Shown here: positions 26,091-34,818 of the stretch, one piece after another | Layout of the letters: every line of letters starts with the position of its first letter | How positions within the stretch are numbered: the first letter of the stretch is position 1 | Source: Chitinophaga fulva | GTDB taxonomy: Bacteria; Bacteroidota; Bacteroidia; Chitinophagales; Chitinophagaceae | DNA: 64,000 bases | Reading direction: 5' to 3' | NCBI RefSeq assembly: GCF_012927205.1 | Contig: NZ_JABBGC010000003.1 | Location: 62,001-126,000 of the forward strand | Translations under genes and position numbers: made by a program | Notes under the pieces: model-generated | What the model saw: the letters and a program-made list of their open reading frames with translations, nothing else | Told to the model about the DNA's origin: nothing | Databases searched by the model: none

Positions 26091-27188
26091 CTACAAAAAT
26101 AACCTTTTTTTCCCCGCATTATCCAACAGTGTACTATCCACCGGGTTTCCCGGGCAGACGATCTTAACTTTAGGAAGTGCCAGTAGTGGCCTCAGGTCCT
26201 TTACCTTGTTATTAGAGATATCCGCTTCCTGTAATGCAGGCATACAGCGGACAAAGCTGATCTCCTCCAATTTATTCCCCTTTAGATAGAGGGTCGTAAG
26301 GTGATGGAGAGGTGTTGTGCAGGTGATAGCAGTAAGGTTATTAAATGCCGCCGAGAGGTTTTCAAGTACAGGGAATACTGACAATGAGGGGAGTACTGTT
26401 AAAAAATTGTCTCCCACCCTAAAGTTTTTCAACCGGGGCATGGAGGCGGTATTCAGTGCTGTAATCTTGTTATGGGTAAGGTCCAGTTCCTCCAGGTCCG
26501 TAAACCCTGACAGGGTGATTGGTCCCTTGATCTTGTTGGTGCTGAGGTCCAGCTGCCGCAGCTTTTTGAGGCCCATTATGATTGTAATATCCGTGATATT
26601 ACAACCTGGTAACGTTAGTACCTGTAAATCTGTTTTATCTTTCAGGGGCAGGAGATCTTTGATGGGCAACAGCTCTCCGCCATACCCGATCAGCAGCACC
26701 CGGAGGTTGCGCAGAGGTTCAATGCCGGCCAGGCTGACCAGTTTATTTTGCCGGGCATCGAGGTATTGGAGTTGTATCAAGCCACGGAGGGATGTCAGGT
26801 CTTTTATCTGGTTGTCACTGATATTAAGGTGGGTCAGCTCTTTCAGGTTCATCAGCGGGCGAAGGTTGGTGATATCCCCGCCGTATTTCCGGTTGGAACC
26901 ATTGATATCGAGGTATTTCAGATGAAGGGTATATTTCAGTTGCGGAAAAATAACATCTTCTTCTACCTGACGAATGTCCAGCGAATCAGTCATCAGCAGT
27001 TCAGACAGCGGTGTATGCTGCCCTGCGGCGGTGAAAAAATATATACCGTCTTCCTGTGTCACCTCCCCTGCAGTAATAGCTTTGGACAGGTCTATCCCGG
27101 CTTTCAGATATATTTTACGCAGACTGTCCTGAGCTACGCTCAGGTGGCTGAATAACATCAACAAGCAGACTATAGCGTTTTTTTTCAT
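26091..27188 (-). CDS. Exported leucine-rich repeat protein, candidate immunity protein
   Basis: A 365-residue protein with a signal peptide (MLFSHLSVAQ). About ten LRR units of 21-23 residues run from residue about 85 to 345, with the internalin-like pattern LxxLxxLxLxxNxIxxLxx (LTHLNISDNQIKDLTSL, LRQLDLSTNKI, LEELDLTHNKI). LRR proteins bind other proteins. Its ATG overlaps the GH19 gene's stop (TGATG), so it is translationally coupled to a probable wall-degrading effector. That coupling plus export to the periplasm makes it a candidate immunity or accessory protein for that effector; this is inference. ATG 27188 is preferred over the preceding TTG. Confidence 0.85.
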   Translation of the reverse strand: MKKNAIVCLLMLFSHLSVAQDSLRKIYLKAGIDLSKAITAGEVTQEDGIYFFTAAGQHTPLSELLMTDSLDIRQVEEDVIFPQLKYTLHLKYLDINGSNRKYGGDITNLRPLMNLKELTHLNISDNQIKDLTSLRGLIQLQYLDARQNKLVSLAGIEPLRNLRVLLIGYGGELLPIKDLLPLKDKTDLQVLTLPGCNITDITIIMGLKKLRQLDLSTNKIKGPITLSGFTDLEELDLTHNKITALNTASMPRLKNFRVGDNFLTVLPSLSVFPVLENLSAAFNNLTAITCTTPLHHLTTLYLKGNKLEEISFVRCMPALQEADISNNKVKDLRPLLALPKVKIVCPGNPVDSTLLDNAGKKRLFL

Positions 27189-28633
27189 CAATTTTTTTTA
27201 GCCGGAGCTACCGCCGGTGCTCCTTCTTTTTTGGCGCCTGGTTTGTCACCAGCTTTAGGCTTGGTTTCTTCGGGCGCCAGTTCATTTTTAAGGTTTTCTC
27301 CTTCGGGATCTTTCATCTCCACCATTTTACCAGTGGCCTCATCTTTTTTTGTTCTGCTTTCAGATAACAGCTTCAGGTTTTTGATGACGATATCCTTCTG
27401 TGATTTGGTCCCGTTAGCATGTAAGTTACGATAATGGGTAAATACTTTCAGCCCGTCGTCCAGGCGAGCCCTTTTGATGAACTCATTCCTTTCCCCCAGG
27501 TGTTTGTAACCACCGTTTACTTTCAGGGTGGTCAATTTAATATCGTCCTGGTCCGCATAGGTGGCGAGTATTTTGGTGGTGACAGCCCAGAACACTACGG
27601 CAGACTGTACCGGGTACATCATATTAGCGGTATCAGCCAGCTTATCATAATTACCTTTTAATGAATCCCCGGAATCATTGGTGGTGAAATCGATATAGCC
27701 GGTAGTATCATCCGGGAAAGGGTGATCTTTTCGATGATCGGAGAAATTTTTATAGTTTCCTTTACCTGTCAGCTGGATAATTCCCCGGCCGCGGAAACGG
27801 TAGCCGTTCTGCAAACTTTCTTTTCCGTTTTCCATTCTGTCGCCATAGGCGCGGGAAGGCCACTTAATCTTGAAAGCGTCATGTTTTTTGACCGATATTT
27901 TAAGGGTAGCGTCATCTTTGATCACCACACCATCTTTCTCATCCACCCTGCCATATAACAGTGTTTCATCGAGGGTAAGGTCTTTATATTCGCCATCCAA
28001 CAGCGTCTGGATGTCTTTCTTATTTTTCTCGTCTTTCTTTTTATACTCCACTATCAGCAGGCTGGAGATCTCCGCTTTGGTGAAACAGTTATAGCGCTGA
28101 TGTTTAGGATCGAAGTAATCATTGATTTTAAAAGAAGAAGAGAAATATTTGTCGAAGTTGGCCCTTAAGCCTTTGTGCCCATAGTTCAGTCCTTCCTCGA
28201 AGGTACTGAACCGTCCGCATTCTGCGGCTGCCTGCGATATGAAATGCGCTTTCCTTAAACACGTGTCCAGGTTATAATCTTTACGATACTTGTTTACATA
28301 GGTTAAGATGTCGGTAAGATGTTTTTCATCATCTGCCGACAGCGCGATCACGTTTCCCTTTTTATCTTTTTGTTCGATGATATACTTCACCTGTTCCGTA
28401 GTTATCTCTTTTTCACATTCAGGACATTTATATGCTTCTTCCTTCTCATCTTTTTCATGACTGGCCACACCATTGTATTCAGGGTCGCCGGCCTGTTTAT
28501 TAGTCTGCGGAGTTTCGCCCTGGGGGCCATGAAAAGAGTCATCTATGCCCTCATCAGGGTCTGGTGGCAAAGGACGGTCTTCCGGAACGGGCACATCTGC
28601 CGGTGGTGGCGGTTGTGATTTTACTTTTACCAT
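27188..28633 (-). CDS. GH19-like lysozyme/chitinase domain protein, putative type VI effector
   Basis: ATG 28633 gives 481 residues starting MVKVKSQPPPPADVPVPEDR; a longer frame upstream overlaps the PAAR-like gene and is not used. A proline-rich N-terminus is followed by a CPEC knuckle near residue 70 and then a lysozyme-like GH19 domain: ISQAAAECGRFSTFEEGLNY near 135-150 (candidate catalytic Glu in AAEC) and RGRGIIQLTGKGNYKNF near 282. GH19 enzymes cleave chitin or, in many bacterial and phage members, peptidoglycan. There is no signal peptide, as expected for a cytoplasmically loaded T6SS effector. The tail is low-complexity Lys/Glu/Ala/Pro. It sits between the PAAR-like gene (7 bp) and the LRR gene (overlap). 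Confidence 0.85.
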   Translation of the reverse strand: MVKVKSQPPPPADVPVPEDRPLPPDPDEGIDDSFHGPQGETPQTNKQAGDPEYNGVASHEKDEKEEAYKCPECEKEITTEQVKYIIEQKDKKGNVIALSADDEKHLTDILTYVNKYRKDYNLDTCLRKAHFISQAAAECGRFSTFEEGLNYGHKGLRANFDKYFSSSFKINDYFDPKHQRYNCFTKAEISSLLIVEYKKKDEKNKKDIQTLLDGEYKDLTLDETLLYGRVDEKDGVVIKDDATLKISVKKHDAFKIKWPSRAYGDRMENGKESLQNGYRFRGRGIIQLTGKGNYKNFSDHRKDHPFPDDTTGYIDFTTNDSGDSLKGNYDKLADTANMMYPVQSAVVFWAVTTKILATYADQDDIKLTTLKVNGGYKHLGERNEFIKRARLDDGLKVFTHYRNLHANGTKSQKDIVIKNLKLLSESRTKKDEATGKMVEMKDPEGENLKNELAPEETKPKAGDKPGAKKEGAPAVAPAKKN

Positions 28634-28640
28634 AACGGCT

Positions 28641-31070
28641 TCATTTGGATTTTTGTAACAGGGAAGCGACCCTTTGGGCCTTCTTAAATGAGGCGCTGCC
28701 AGTCGTTCCACGTTCTTTATAAAAGGAAAGGGTCCTGGCGGCAATCTGGCGGGCCGACAGTTTAATTTCCCCGCTGCCTCCGTCAATCATATCATCCTGG
28801 ATAAAGAACCAGGAAGATGGCGTCACCACAGAAGCACCTTTTTGTAGTTCGGCTGTGACGTTCTTCTCATCGAGCATGAACACGGCATATTGCAGGAGGC
28901 TGAACCCGGCTTCTTCTGTTTTGTAGCCATGGCGGACAAGCAGGGACAATGTTTCCGGCGAAACAGTATAGTCCCGGCTGTATTGTTTTCTGATAGCGTC
29001 AGTCACTCCATTGAGCGACACTTTATTATCCAGCAGGTAACTGATCACATCGTTGCCGTTATTTCCCCGTAAAGCGGCTGCCATGAGCCCGTCCTGGCTG
29101 TATTGACGCAATACGGTGACCGGCGCCGCCTGCCGCAAAAAGGACAGGGGCGATTTCGTCAACAGCCACATCTTCACTACCTCTGCGGTAACCGTGGCAC
29201 TATGACGGACCAACCAGAGAGAAAGGTCCTGCTGTTTTTGCTGCATAGCCTGGGGAGTGGACGCTCTTTTGGCCAGCTGGCTGCCTATTAGTTTACTATA
29301 ATCGTACACATAAAAGAGCGATGTATACCGGGTGATATGCAAAGGCAGCTGGCCTATATCCCCGAAGGAAATAGTGGTGTCAGCACCCAGAATGGTATTG
29401 GGATCAAAATGCTGCGACAGCAGTTGCGCGAGCTGTGTGGTATCTGCATTCCGCAGCGCGTCCGTCCATTGCCTGAGCGCAGCTGTATCGGAAGACGCCT
29501 TGCTGACAGCAGTATCCGCAGTTGCATGGGCCGGTTGCGATCCGTTGGCACAAGACGAAGCAGTAATACTCAGCCATGCTACCATAAACAACCTTCCAAA
29601 GAGGGATTTTAATGTTTTCCCGGTATCATTTTCTTTTGCAGGCGCAGGTGTAGCAGGCGTCTGCTGTGCTTTTCTCCATGCTTCCTGTTTTGTTTTCACC
29701 GCATCCTGCCATGGCTTATAACAGGTGTCCGGAGATATTTCAGGCAGCGGATCTACCTTTACGTAAAACAACGCTTCTTTCTTTTCATCAAAGGCCACGG
29801 CCATTTTACCTTTCCCTTTCGTTGTCCGGTATATATTCTTTAATTCGGGCATGAGGTCTGTCAGTTTATCATTCAGGCTGTTAAAATACTTTACTTTATT
29901 AATCCCGGCAATCTGCTGAAAATACCCCCCGGTCCCGTTCCGAATACCCAGACAACCTTCCAGGTCACCCGATACGAAGGGGTCCACAGATATCCCGCCC
30001 CGGTATGGAGAAGCCAGGACCGTTTTTAGATTGGTATCTGTTTTATCCAGCACTACCCTGTAGCGGGCTGTTTCGCTGATCACATAGTTCATTGCATAAT
30101 ATTCCGGTTGCCCGTTGAGTCCAGTTGGAGGCACAGGTCCACCGGTTTTATAATACGTGGTATTGTTATCACGGGTATGGCGTGCCAGTTCCATCAGGAG
30201 CGCGGCATTGCCATGGGAACCGCTTCCGATGTCCTGATCCAGTTTCTTTTTGGCGTCGCCGGCATTCTCACCTTTGTAGACAAACATTTTGTAGGTAGGG
30301 TAAGCGTTGGTGAACACGCCATTCCTCAGATAAACAGGATAAATCGATTCGAGTTTTTCTTTGAAGGATGCCTTTTTATTCCCGTAATCATAAGGAGCAC
30401 CTACCCCCTTTTTGTAGGTGGTCTGTTTTCCCTTGGCGTCTGTATAGGTGGCCAGTGAAGGGTTGGAGGCATGAGGCACCAGTTCCCCCAATACTTTGCT
30501 GCCGGCTTTTTCCTGGATGAAGGTATGTTTGGTTTCATCCACTTTATACCAGCGGTCACTTTCCGGAACGGGATTGTATACTTCGTTGGACACATACCAC
30601 ACTACTTCCTTGTTCTCCACTTCCATGGGAGTAACCAGCGGAAGGTCTGCTGTGGGTATCTTAATGTCTTTGACCGTTGCTTTCTGTTTACCGTCAGTGA
30701 TGGTGATTTTCCCTCCGCCGGAGGAACACTGGTTAGTAGATTTTTCCAGCAGGAAATAGGTGCCCTCTTCCAGGCTCACATCTTCCGCTACCTCCTGCCA
30801 TTCCATCAGGGCTGGACTGCAGGGGCTATTGCGCTGAGCGGAACAGGTCCCGAAAGCTGGCGCCACGGTCTTGTCTTTGGAGGTAGCTTTCAGTTCATCC
30901 TGGAGAAATACAAACAGGTTGGCAGCAACTTTAAGCTGCCCCGGACTGCTTCCGCAGCTGCACTTCAGGAGCGCCTGGTCGCATACATATTTGCTCCCTT
31001 TGGGGGCAGGCTTTTCTTCTTTTTTCTTTTCCTCTTTGGGTTTGCCCGGGGGCTTCTGTTGTTTTCCCAT
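28641..31070 (-). CDS. PAAR-like (DUF4280) multidomain effector with internal lipobox-like segment
   Basis: An 809-residue protein. A charged Lys/Glu/Pro leader (1-27) precedes a DUF4280/PAAR-like domain at about 28-160, with cysteines in CDQALLKCSCG, FGTCSAQRNSPC and QCSSGGGKIT; such domains cap VgrG spikes. Residues about 200-450 include GSHGNAALLME, TGGPVPPTG, and GDLEGCLGIRNGTGGYF, which resemble the GPxPPG ... EGCI pattern of L,D-transpeptidase-like effectors (Tlde1/DUF2778 type); this is a tentative reading. At residue 496 an internal Met begins MVAWLSITASSCANG, a lipoprotein-like signal, followed by a helical, ankyrin-like region to the end. The gene may be a fusion of an effector and a lipoprotein, or contain an internal start at 29585. 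Confidence 0.8.
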   Translation of the reverse strand: MGKQQKPPGKPKEEKKKEEKPAPKGSKYVCDQALLKCSCGSSPGQLKVAANLFVFLQDELKATSKDKTVAPAFGTCSAQRNSPCSPALMEWQEVAEDVSLEEGTYFLLEKSTNQCSSGGGKITITDGKQKATVKDIKIPTADLPLVTPMEVENKEVVWYVSNEVYNPVPESDRWYKVDETKHTFIQEKAGSKVLGELVPHASNPSLATYTDAKGKQTTYKKGVGAPYDYGNKKASFKEKLESIYPVYLRNGVFTNAYPTYKMFVYKGENAGDAKKKLDQDIGSGSHGNAALLMELARHTRDNNTTYYKTGGPVPPTGLNGQPEYYAMNYVISETARYRVVLDKTDTNLKTVLASPYRGGISVDPFVSGDLEGCLGIRNGTGGYFQQIAGINKVKYFNSLNDKLTDLMPELKNIYRTTKGKGKMAVAFDEKKEALFYVKVDPLPEISPDTCYKPWQDAVKTKQEAWRKAQQTPATPAPAKENDTGKTLKSLFGRLFMVAWLSITASSCANGSQPAHATADTAVSKASSDTAALRQWTDALRNADTTQLAQLLSQHFDPNTILGADTTISFGDIGQLPLHITRYTSLFYVYDYSKLIGSQLAKRASTPQAMQQKQQDLSLWLVRHSATVTAEVVKMWLLTKSPLSFLRQAAPVTVLRQYSQDGLMAAALRGNNGNDVISYLLDNKVSLNGVTDAIRKQYSRDYTVSPETLSLLVRHGYKTEEAGFSLLQYAVFMLDEKNVTAELQKGASVVTPSSWFFIQDDMIDGGSGEIKLSARQIAARTLSFYKERGTTGSASFKKAQRVASLLQKSK

Positions 31071-31073
31071 ATG

Positions 31074-31940
31074 TCAGGATTCAAGTAAATCAATCCGGAA
31101 AGCAACTTTTCTCACGTAATCCTGTCCTATCGTAAGCCGGTATTTAAGATCCGCTTTGACAGGCACGTGGCTGTTGTGGTGGAGCAGATAGTCGCCCTGG
31201 TACTGTTCCAGTAACAGCTCCGCTTCTTCGCTGGCAGGCATTTCCAGTGTTTCAAAAAGATATTGCCCGATGGCGGTGGTATTCAGCTGCGTTTCGTTGA
31301 GGCTGCCGGTTACCTGCACCCGCAGTGGGTCTGTGGCCGATCGTCTTTCCAAAATACGCCGGGTTTCAGTAACAGGCAACGGGGCCTGGTTAAAAACGGC
31401 ATTGTATTGTTTGTGGTACTGCCTTTCTCCGGAGAAAGGATAAGCGGTATTGATCCGGTTGAGGAACAGGCCATGGAGGTTATACTGCAGCAGGTCGTCA
31501 AGCAGGGCTTTTTCATTTCCGAAGCGGTTGTCATACCCTTCTGTCAGCTGTTGTATCTCCGTGCCTTTATAGTCAGCCCACAGGCCAGCTTTAGCTTCCA
31601 TCCATGCTTCGTGTATATCAGGCATATTGGCGATGCCGGTGACCTGTTGCTGGTCATCTACATAAAACGCAACATAGCGGGTAACCGCGCTGATGGCTTT
31701 GATAATATATTCAAGATGATAGCAGGAGGAATCCAGCTCCAGTTTCTCCCGGACTACCTGACAAGTGATCAGCTGGCGGCCATTGTCCATATCTTCCCAG
31801 GATACCTGCAGATGGCGTTGAGAGGCGTTTTCAACGGCAGTTTCACGAAGACGGGTATATGCAGACGTGCGGACCTGAAACAGCGCTTGCATGCTGCCTT
31901 TGATTTGCAGGTCCCGGGGCATGGAAATAAGGTTTTGCAT
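31074..31940 (-). CDS. Unknown protein coupled to vgrG, possible effector adaptor
   Basis: A 288-residue protein without signal peptide or membrane segment and with no family I recognise. It is mixed alpha/beta with few cysteines. Its ATG overlaps the vgrG stop (TAATG), and the PAAR-like gene starts 3 bp after its own stop. In VgrG islands the gene between the spike and its cargo often encodes an adaptor or chaperone that loads the effector, and that is the best guess here by position alone. A baseplate-like or structural role cannot be excluded. Confidence 0.75.
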   Translation of the reverse strand: MQNLISMPRDLQIKGSMQALFQVRTSAYTRLRETAVENASQRHLQVSWEDMDNGRQLITCQVVREKLELDSSCYHLEYIIKAISAVTRYVAFYVDDQQQVTGIANMPDIHEAWMEAKAGLWADYKGTEIQQLTEGYDNRFGNEKALLDDLLQYNLHGLFLNRINTAYPFSGERQYHKQYNAVFNQAPLPVTETRRILERRSATDPLRVQVTGSLNETQLNTTAIGQYLFETLEMPASEEAELLLEQYQGDYLLHHNSHVPVKADLKYRLTIGQDYVRKVAFRIDLLES

Positions 31941-33748
31941 TACCCTTTGCTGATTTTGACTTTCTTGTTGCCCTGCAATACTGTGGTACCGCTTCCGATG
32001 ATCTTCATATCTCCCAATAACGACAGCAGCTGCATGGTGCCGGACGTTTGTTTGTAGTCTTCCTGTGCAAAGAAAGAAATGCCATCCCCGGCTTCTCCGC
32101 TGATATTGGTCGCTTTCAGGGCATATTCTTCGCCGGCTGTGACCCGGATGTTGTCGGCGGCGTCGGCTACCACATTTTTGCCAGCGTCCATGGTGATATT
32201 TTCCTTAGCGGTGATATGGATATTTTTAGCGGTAAGGTTCAGGTTTTCCGGGGCTGTGATGTGAATGTGCTTGCCGGTAGTGTCCAGGGTGATGATATTA
32301 CCGTTTTTGTCTGTGATGGTGATGCTTTCTCCATTGCTGGTATCATCCAGTTTGATGGTATGCCCGCTACGGGTACGTATACACTTGATATTGTTCTGGT
32401 CATCCACAAATTCCGTTTTTTCGTCACCGTTATAGGTGGTGCCTAATACATAGGGAGCTTCAGGATTGCCGCTTTCAAAGGCTACCCACACTTCTTCATT
32501 TATTTCGGGTATGAAATAAAATCCCTTATTGGGACCACCGTGGGGCGCCACCAGCCGTATCCATGGTGTTGAGCCCTGCTGCTGCCAGCGGAAGCGCACC
32601 CGTACCCGGCCCAGCCCTTTGGGATCGGCATTGTCTGTTACGGTAGCGCTCTGCGGTTCGCAGCCGCTCAGTGGGGTAAGGTCTACCCTGGGCATCGCGG
32701 TATCCGCCGGAATGGCGGTAAATACGTTGTGATAGTCTCCGTTTTCGGTACAGTGATGTTCGAGACCTGTCACCACAAACTCCCCGTGATGAACATTTAC
32801 GGCAGCGCTTTCACTGATGGAAACGATGTCACCTATTTTCAGGGAAGTATTGCTGCTTGTACCGCTCAGTACCACCATTTCAGATAGCCGTCCCCGTTGT
32901 TGCAAGGCAGTGAGGTCGTCCAGCTGTGCTTTGGCATCTCCGCTAAAACCGTAGTTGGGTTTAAACAGGGAAGGCTTACGGTACAGTTTTTCACTAACGT
33001 CTTTCAGATGGGACACATAGCTGTTCATGGAAACAGCAGACTGCGACAAGGTATCATTTTCCACCACTGTGTTCTTCCGGTATTCATAGCCGGTGAACTG
33101 TATATTATTGGGTTTCACTTCCAGTGAAACGTCAAAGTCCATCAGGTCCTGTTGATGGGTGAGGGCGACTTTTTGCGGTGTGTATTTGCCAAAAATTATT
33201 TTCTGCCCGTCATAGAAATACCACTCTCCGTACCTGGCTGCCAGCCGGGTAATGAATTCTTGAGCGGTTTCCCTGTACTGGACAATATACTTCATGTTTT
33301 CCTCATGTTCCGGACTTACCTCAGTTTGCGTATAAGGGCTGGTACCTTTGAGCGCGACCATGACAATGCGCTGTAAAGACTGCTGCTCAAAGGTGGCGAT
33401 ATGAGGGTCATTTTCCAGCAATATGGTAGGACTGCTACCGGATATCACACAGAAACCGTGAGTACCGTCATTTTCCTTTCCTGTATGAATACCCGTTACC
33501 AAACCATTGAAGATAACTGCTTTATATGTCCCAAACGTATCCATTGGTTTAATGGTGATACTGATCTCTTTACCCAGGAAATTTCGTGCGGCACTGAACA
33601 TGCCCTGTCCCAGCTTCTCCAGCCAGTCATACCCGATCAGTATCCGGAAATGATGGTGCCCCCGAATGGTCTGTGACAATTGTAAAGAATGGAATGATGT
33701 AAACTGGTGTTCCCCAATGGAAAAGGAGGTTCGGGTATATAAAGACAT
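31940..33748 (-). CDS. vgrG: VgrG spike protein of a type VI (or related contractile) secretion system
   Basis: A 602-residue protein with the VgrG order of domains: a gp27-like base (residues about 1-360, opening TSFSIGEHQFTSFHSLQLSQ), a gp5 OB-fold (residues about 375-470, with ATVTDNADPKGLGRVRVRF, then RLVAPHGGPNKGFYFIPEI and VLGTTYNG), and a C-terminal beta-helix of short repeats (ITAPENLNLTAKNIHITAKE and following). VgrG trimers form the membrane-puncturing tip and carry PAAR-capped effectors. It heads a minus-strand run of five or six genes with overlaps or gaps under 20 bp. No C-terminal toxin domain follows the helix. No Tss structural genes lie in the window, so this is an orphan vgrG island. 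Confidence 0.93.
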   Translation of the reverse strand: MSLYTRTSFSIGEHQFTSFHSLQLSQTIRGHHHFRILIGYDWLEKLGQGMFSAARNFLGKEISITIKPMDTFGTYKAVIFNGLVTGIHTGKENDGTHGFCVISGSSPTILLENDPHIATFEQQSLQRIVMVALKGTSPYTQTEVSPEHEENMKYIVQYRETAQEFITRLAARYGEWYFYDGQKIIFGKYTPQKVALTHQQDLMDFDVSLEVKPNNIQFTGYEYRKNTVVENDTLSQSAVSMNSYVSHLKDVSEKLYRKPSLFKPNYGFSGDAKAQLDDLTALQQRGRLSEMVVLSGTSSNTSLKIGDIVSISESAAVNVHHGEFVVTGLEHHCTENGDYHNVFTAIPADTAMPRVDLTPLSGCEPQSATVTDNADPKGLGRVRVRFRWQQQGSTPWIRLVAPHGGPNKGFYFIPEINEEVWVAFESGNPEAPYVLGTTYNGDEKTEFVDDQNNIKCIRTRSGHTIKLDDTSNGESITITDKNGNIITLDTTGKHIHITAPENLNLTAKNIHITAKENITMDAGKNVVADAADNIRVTAGEEYALKATNISGEAGDGISFFAQEDYKQTSGTMQLLSLLGDMKIIGSGTTVLQGNKKVKISKG

Positions 33749-34055
33749 AGTTGATAATTTAAGGTTATTCGTTTTGGGTAACTAAACCTAACGGCTGAAC
33801 CGTATTCTAATTTAAGGGAATTCTGCGTTTATTCCAGAATTATTTTTATCGTGATATTTCGAATAAAAAACCTGCCTTTGCCCGTGCTGCGTGGTCATTT
33901 GCAGCAATATTACCCGAACACTGAAAGCGGGCTCAAAAGTAAAGGCCGGCCCCACAGCCAGCCTTTGTAATGGAAGATTCGAAAGTGTACAGACAAAGTT
34001 AACTTGCTGTAATTCAGTACAGGAAGGTAGTTACGTTATTCACTGCTTGACAGCA
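33749..34055. other. Intergenic region upstream of vgrG, with inverted repeat
   Basis: About 307 bp without a convincing gene. It should hold the vgrG promoter and the end of the LytTR operon. An inverted repeat AATTCTG-N9-CAGAATT lies at 33819-33841, 71 bp upstream of the vgrG ATG and flanked by AT-rich DNA; it could be an operator. No clear TAnnTTTG box was seen on the minus strand. Confidence 0.4.
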
Positions 34056-34811
34056 TTAGCTTTTGCCTTCAAGCCAGTTCTTGAATTCCGCCACCCTCTC
34101 ACGGCTAATAATAACATCAGTATCAACATAAGGCGCTAATTGAAGAATTAATCTGTTATTGTAATAGGTCGTTATTTTTTTGATGGCATCAATATGGATG
34201 ATAAACTGCCGGTTGATCCGGAAAAACACGTTGCGGTCCAGCATTTTCTCTATCTGGTCCAGTGAATAATCCAGTGGAAAACGTTGGTTCGTGACCGTAG
34301 TGGCCACCGTCATCCCTTTGGCGAAATGCAGGTAAGCGATGTCCTGTGCTTTCACATATACCAGCTGATTGTTGATTTTGCCGATAAAGCGGGTATTGTT
34401 ACGTTTCATGAACTCTTCGGCAATCTTCTCTATACTGATGGCAGTAGCAGCGGAAGGCCGGAAATGTTCATATTTCTGCAACGCCCGCTTCAGCTCCTCT
34501 GTATCTATTGGCTTCATCAGATAGTCGATACTGTTCACCTTAAAAGCCTGCAAGGCAAAGCCATCGTAAGCGGTCGTGAAGATAATGGGCGTGTTTACTT
34601 TCACCTGGCTGAACATTTCAAAGCAGTTGCCGTCAGACAGCTGGATGTCCATCATCATCAGGTCTGCGGTGATGCCCTGCTCCAGCCATTTGATACCGTC
34701 TGCAACAGACTCTATCACAGCTACGACTTCTATTCGCGGATCGTATTGGCGTAACAGTTGTATCAGGCGTTCGGCGTTATGCATCTCATCTTCAAATATG
34801 ACTATCTTCAT
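34056..34811 (-). CDS. LytTR-type response regulator
   Basis: A 251-residue regulator. The receiver domain (1-120) has acidic pocket residues in IFEDE, the phospho-acceptor D55 in LMMMDIQLSDG and the conserved Lys in YLMKPID. The LytTR DNA-binding domain (about 145-245) includes IAYLHFAKGMTVATT, FFRINRQFIIHIDAI and LILQLAPYVDTDVIISRERV. It binds direct repeats as a dimer once phosphorylated. It is 7 bp downstream of the LytS-like kinase, its cognate partner, and is the last gene of a four-gene operon. Confidence 0.93.
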   Translation of the reverse strand: MKIVIFEDEMHNAERLIQLLRQYDPRIEVVAVIESVADGIKWLEQGITADLMMMDIQLSDGNCFEMFSQVKVNTPIIFTTAYDGFALQAFKVNSIDYLMKPIDTEELKRALQKYEHFRPSAATAISIEKIAEEFMKRNNTRFIGKINNQLVYVKAQDIAYLHFAKGMTVATTVTNQRFPLDYSLDQIEKMLDRNVFFRINRQFIIHIDAIKKITTYYNNRLILQLAPYVDTDVIISRERVAEFKNWLEGKS

Positions 34812-34818
34812 GTGGCAG

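Noticed and set aside
28634..28786. Upstream start for the GH19 protein
   Set aside because: The extension lies inside the 3' end of the PAAR-like gene in another frame; the ATG at 28633 directly follows that gene's stop.
26091..33748. Complete type VI or eCIS locus
   Set aside because: Only the spike and cargo genes are present; no sheath, tube, baseplate or ATPase genes were found in the window.
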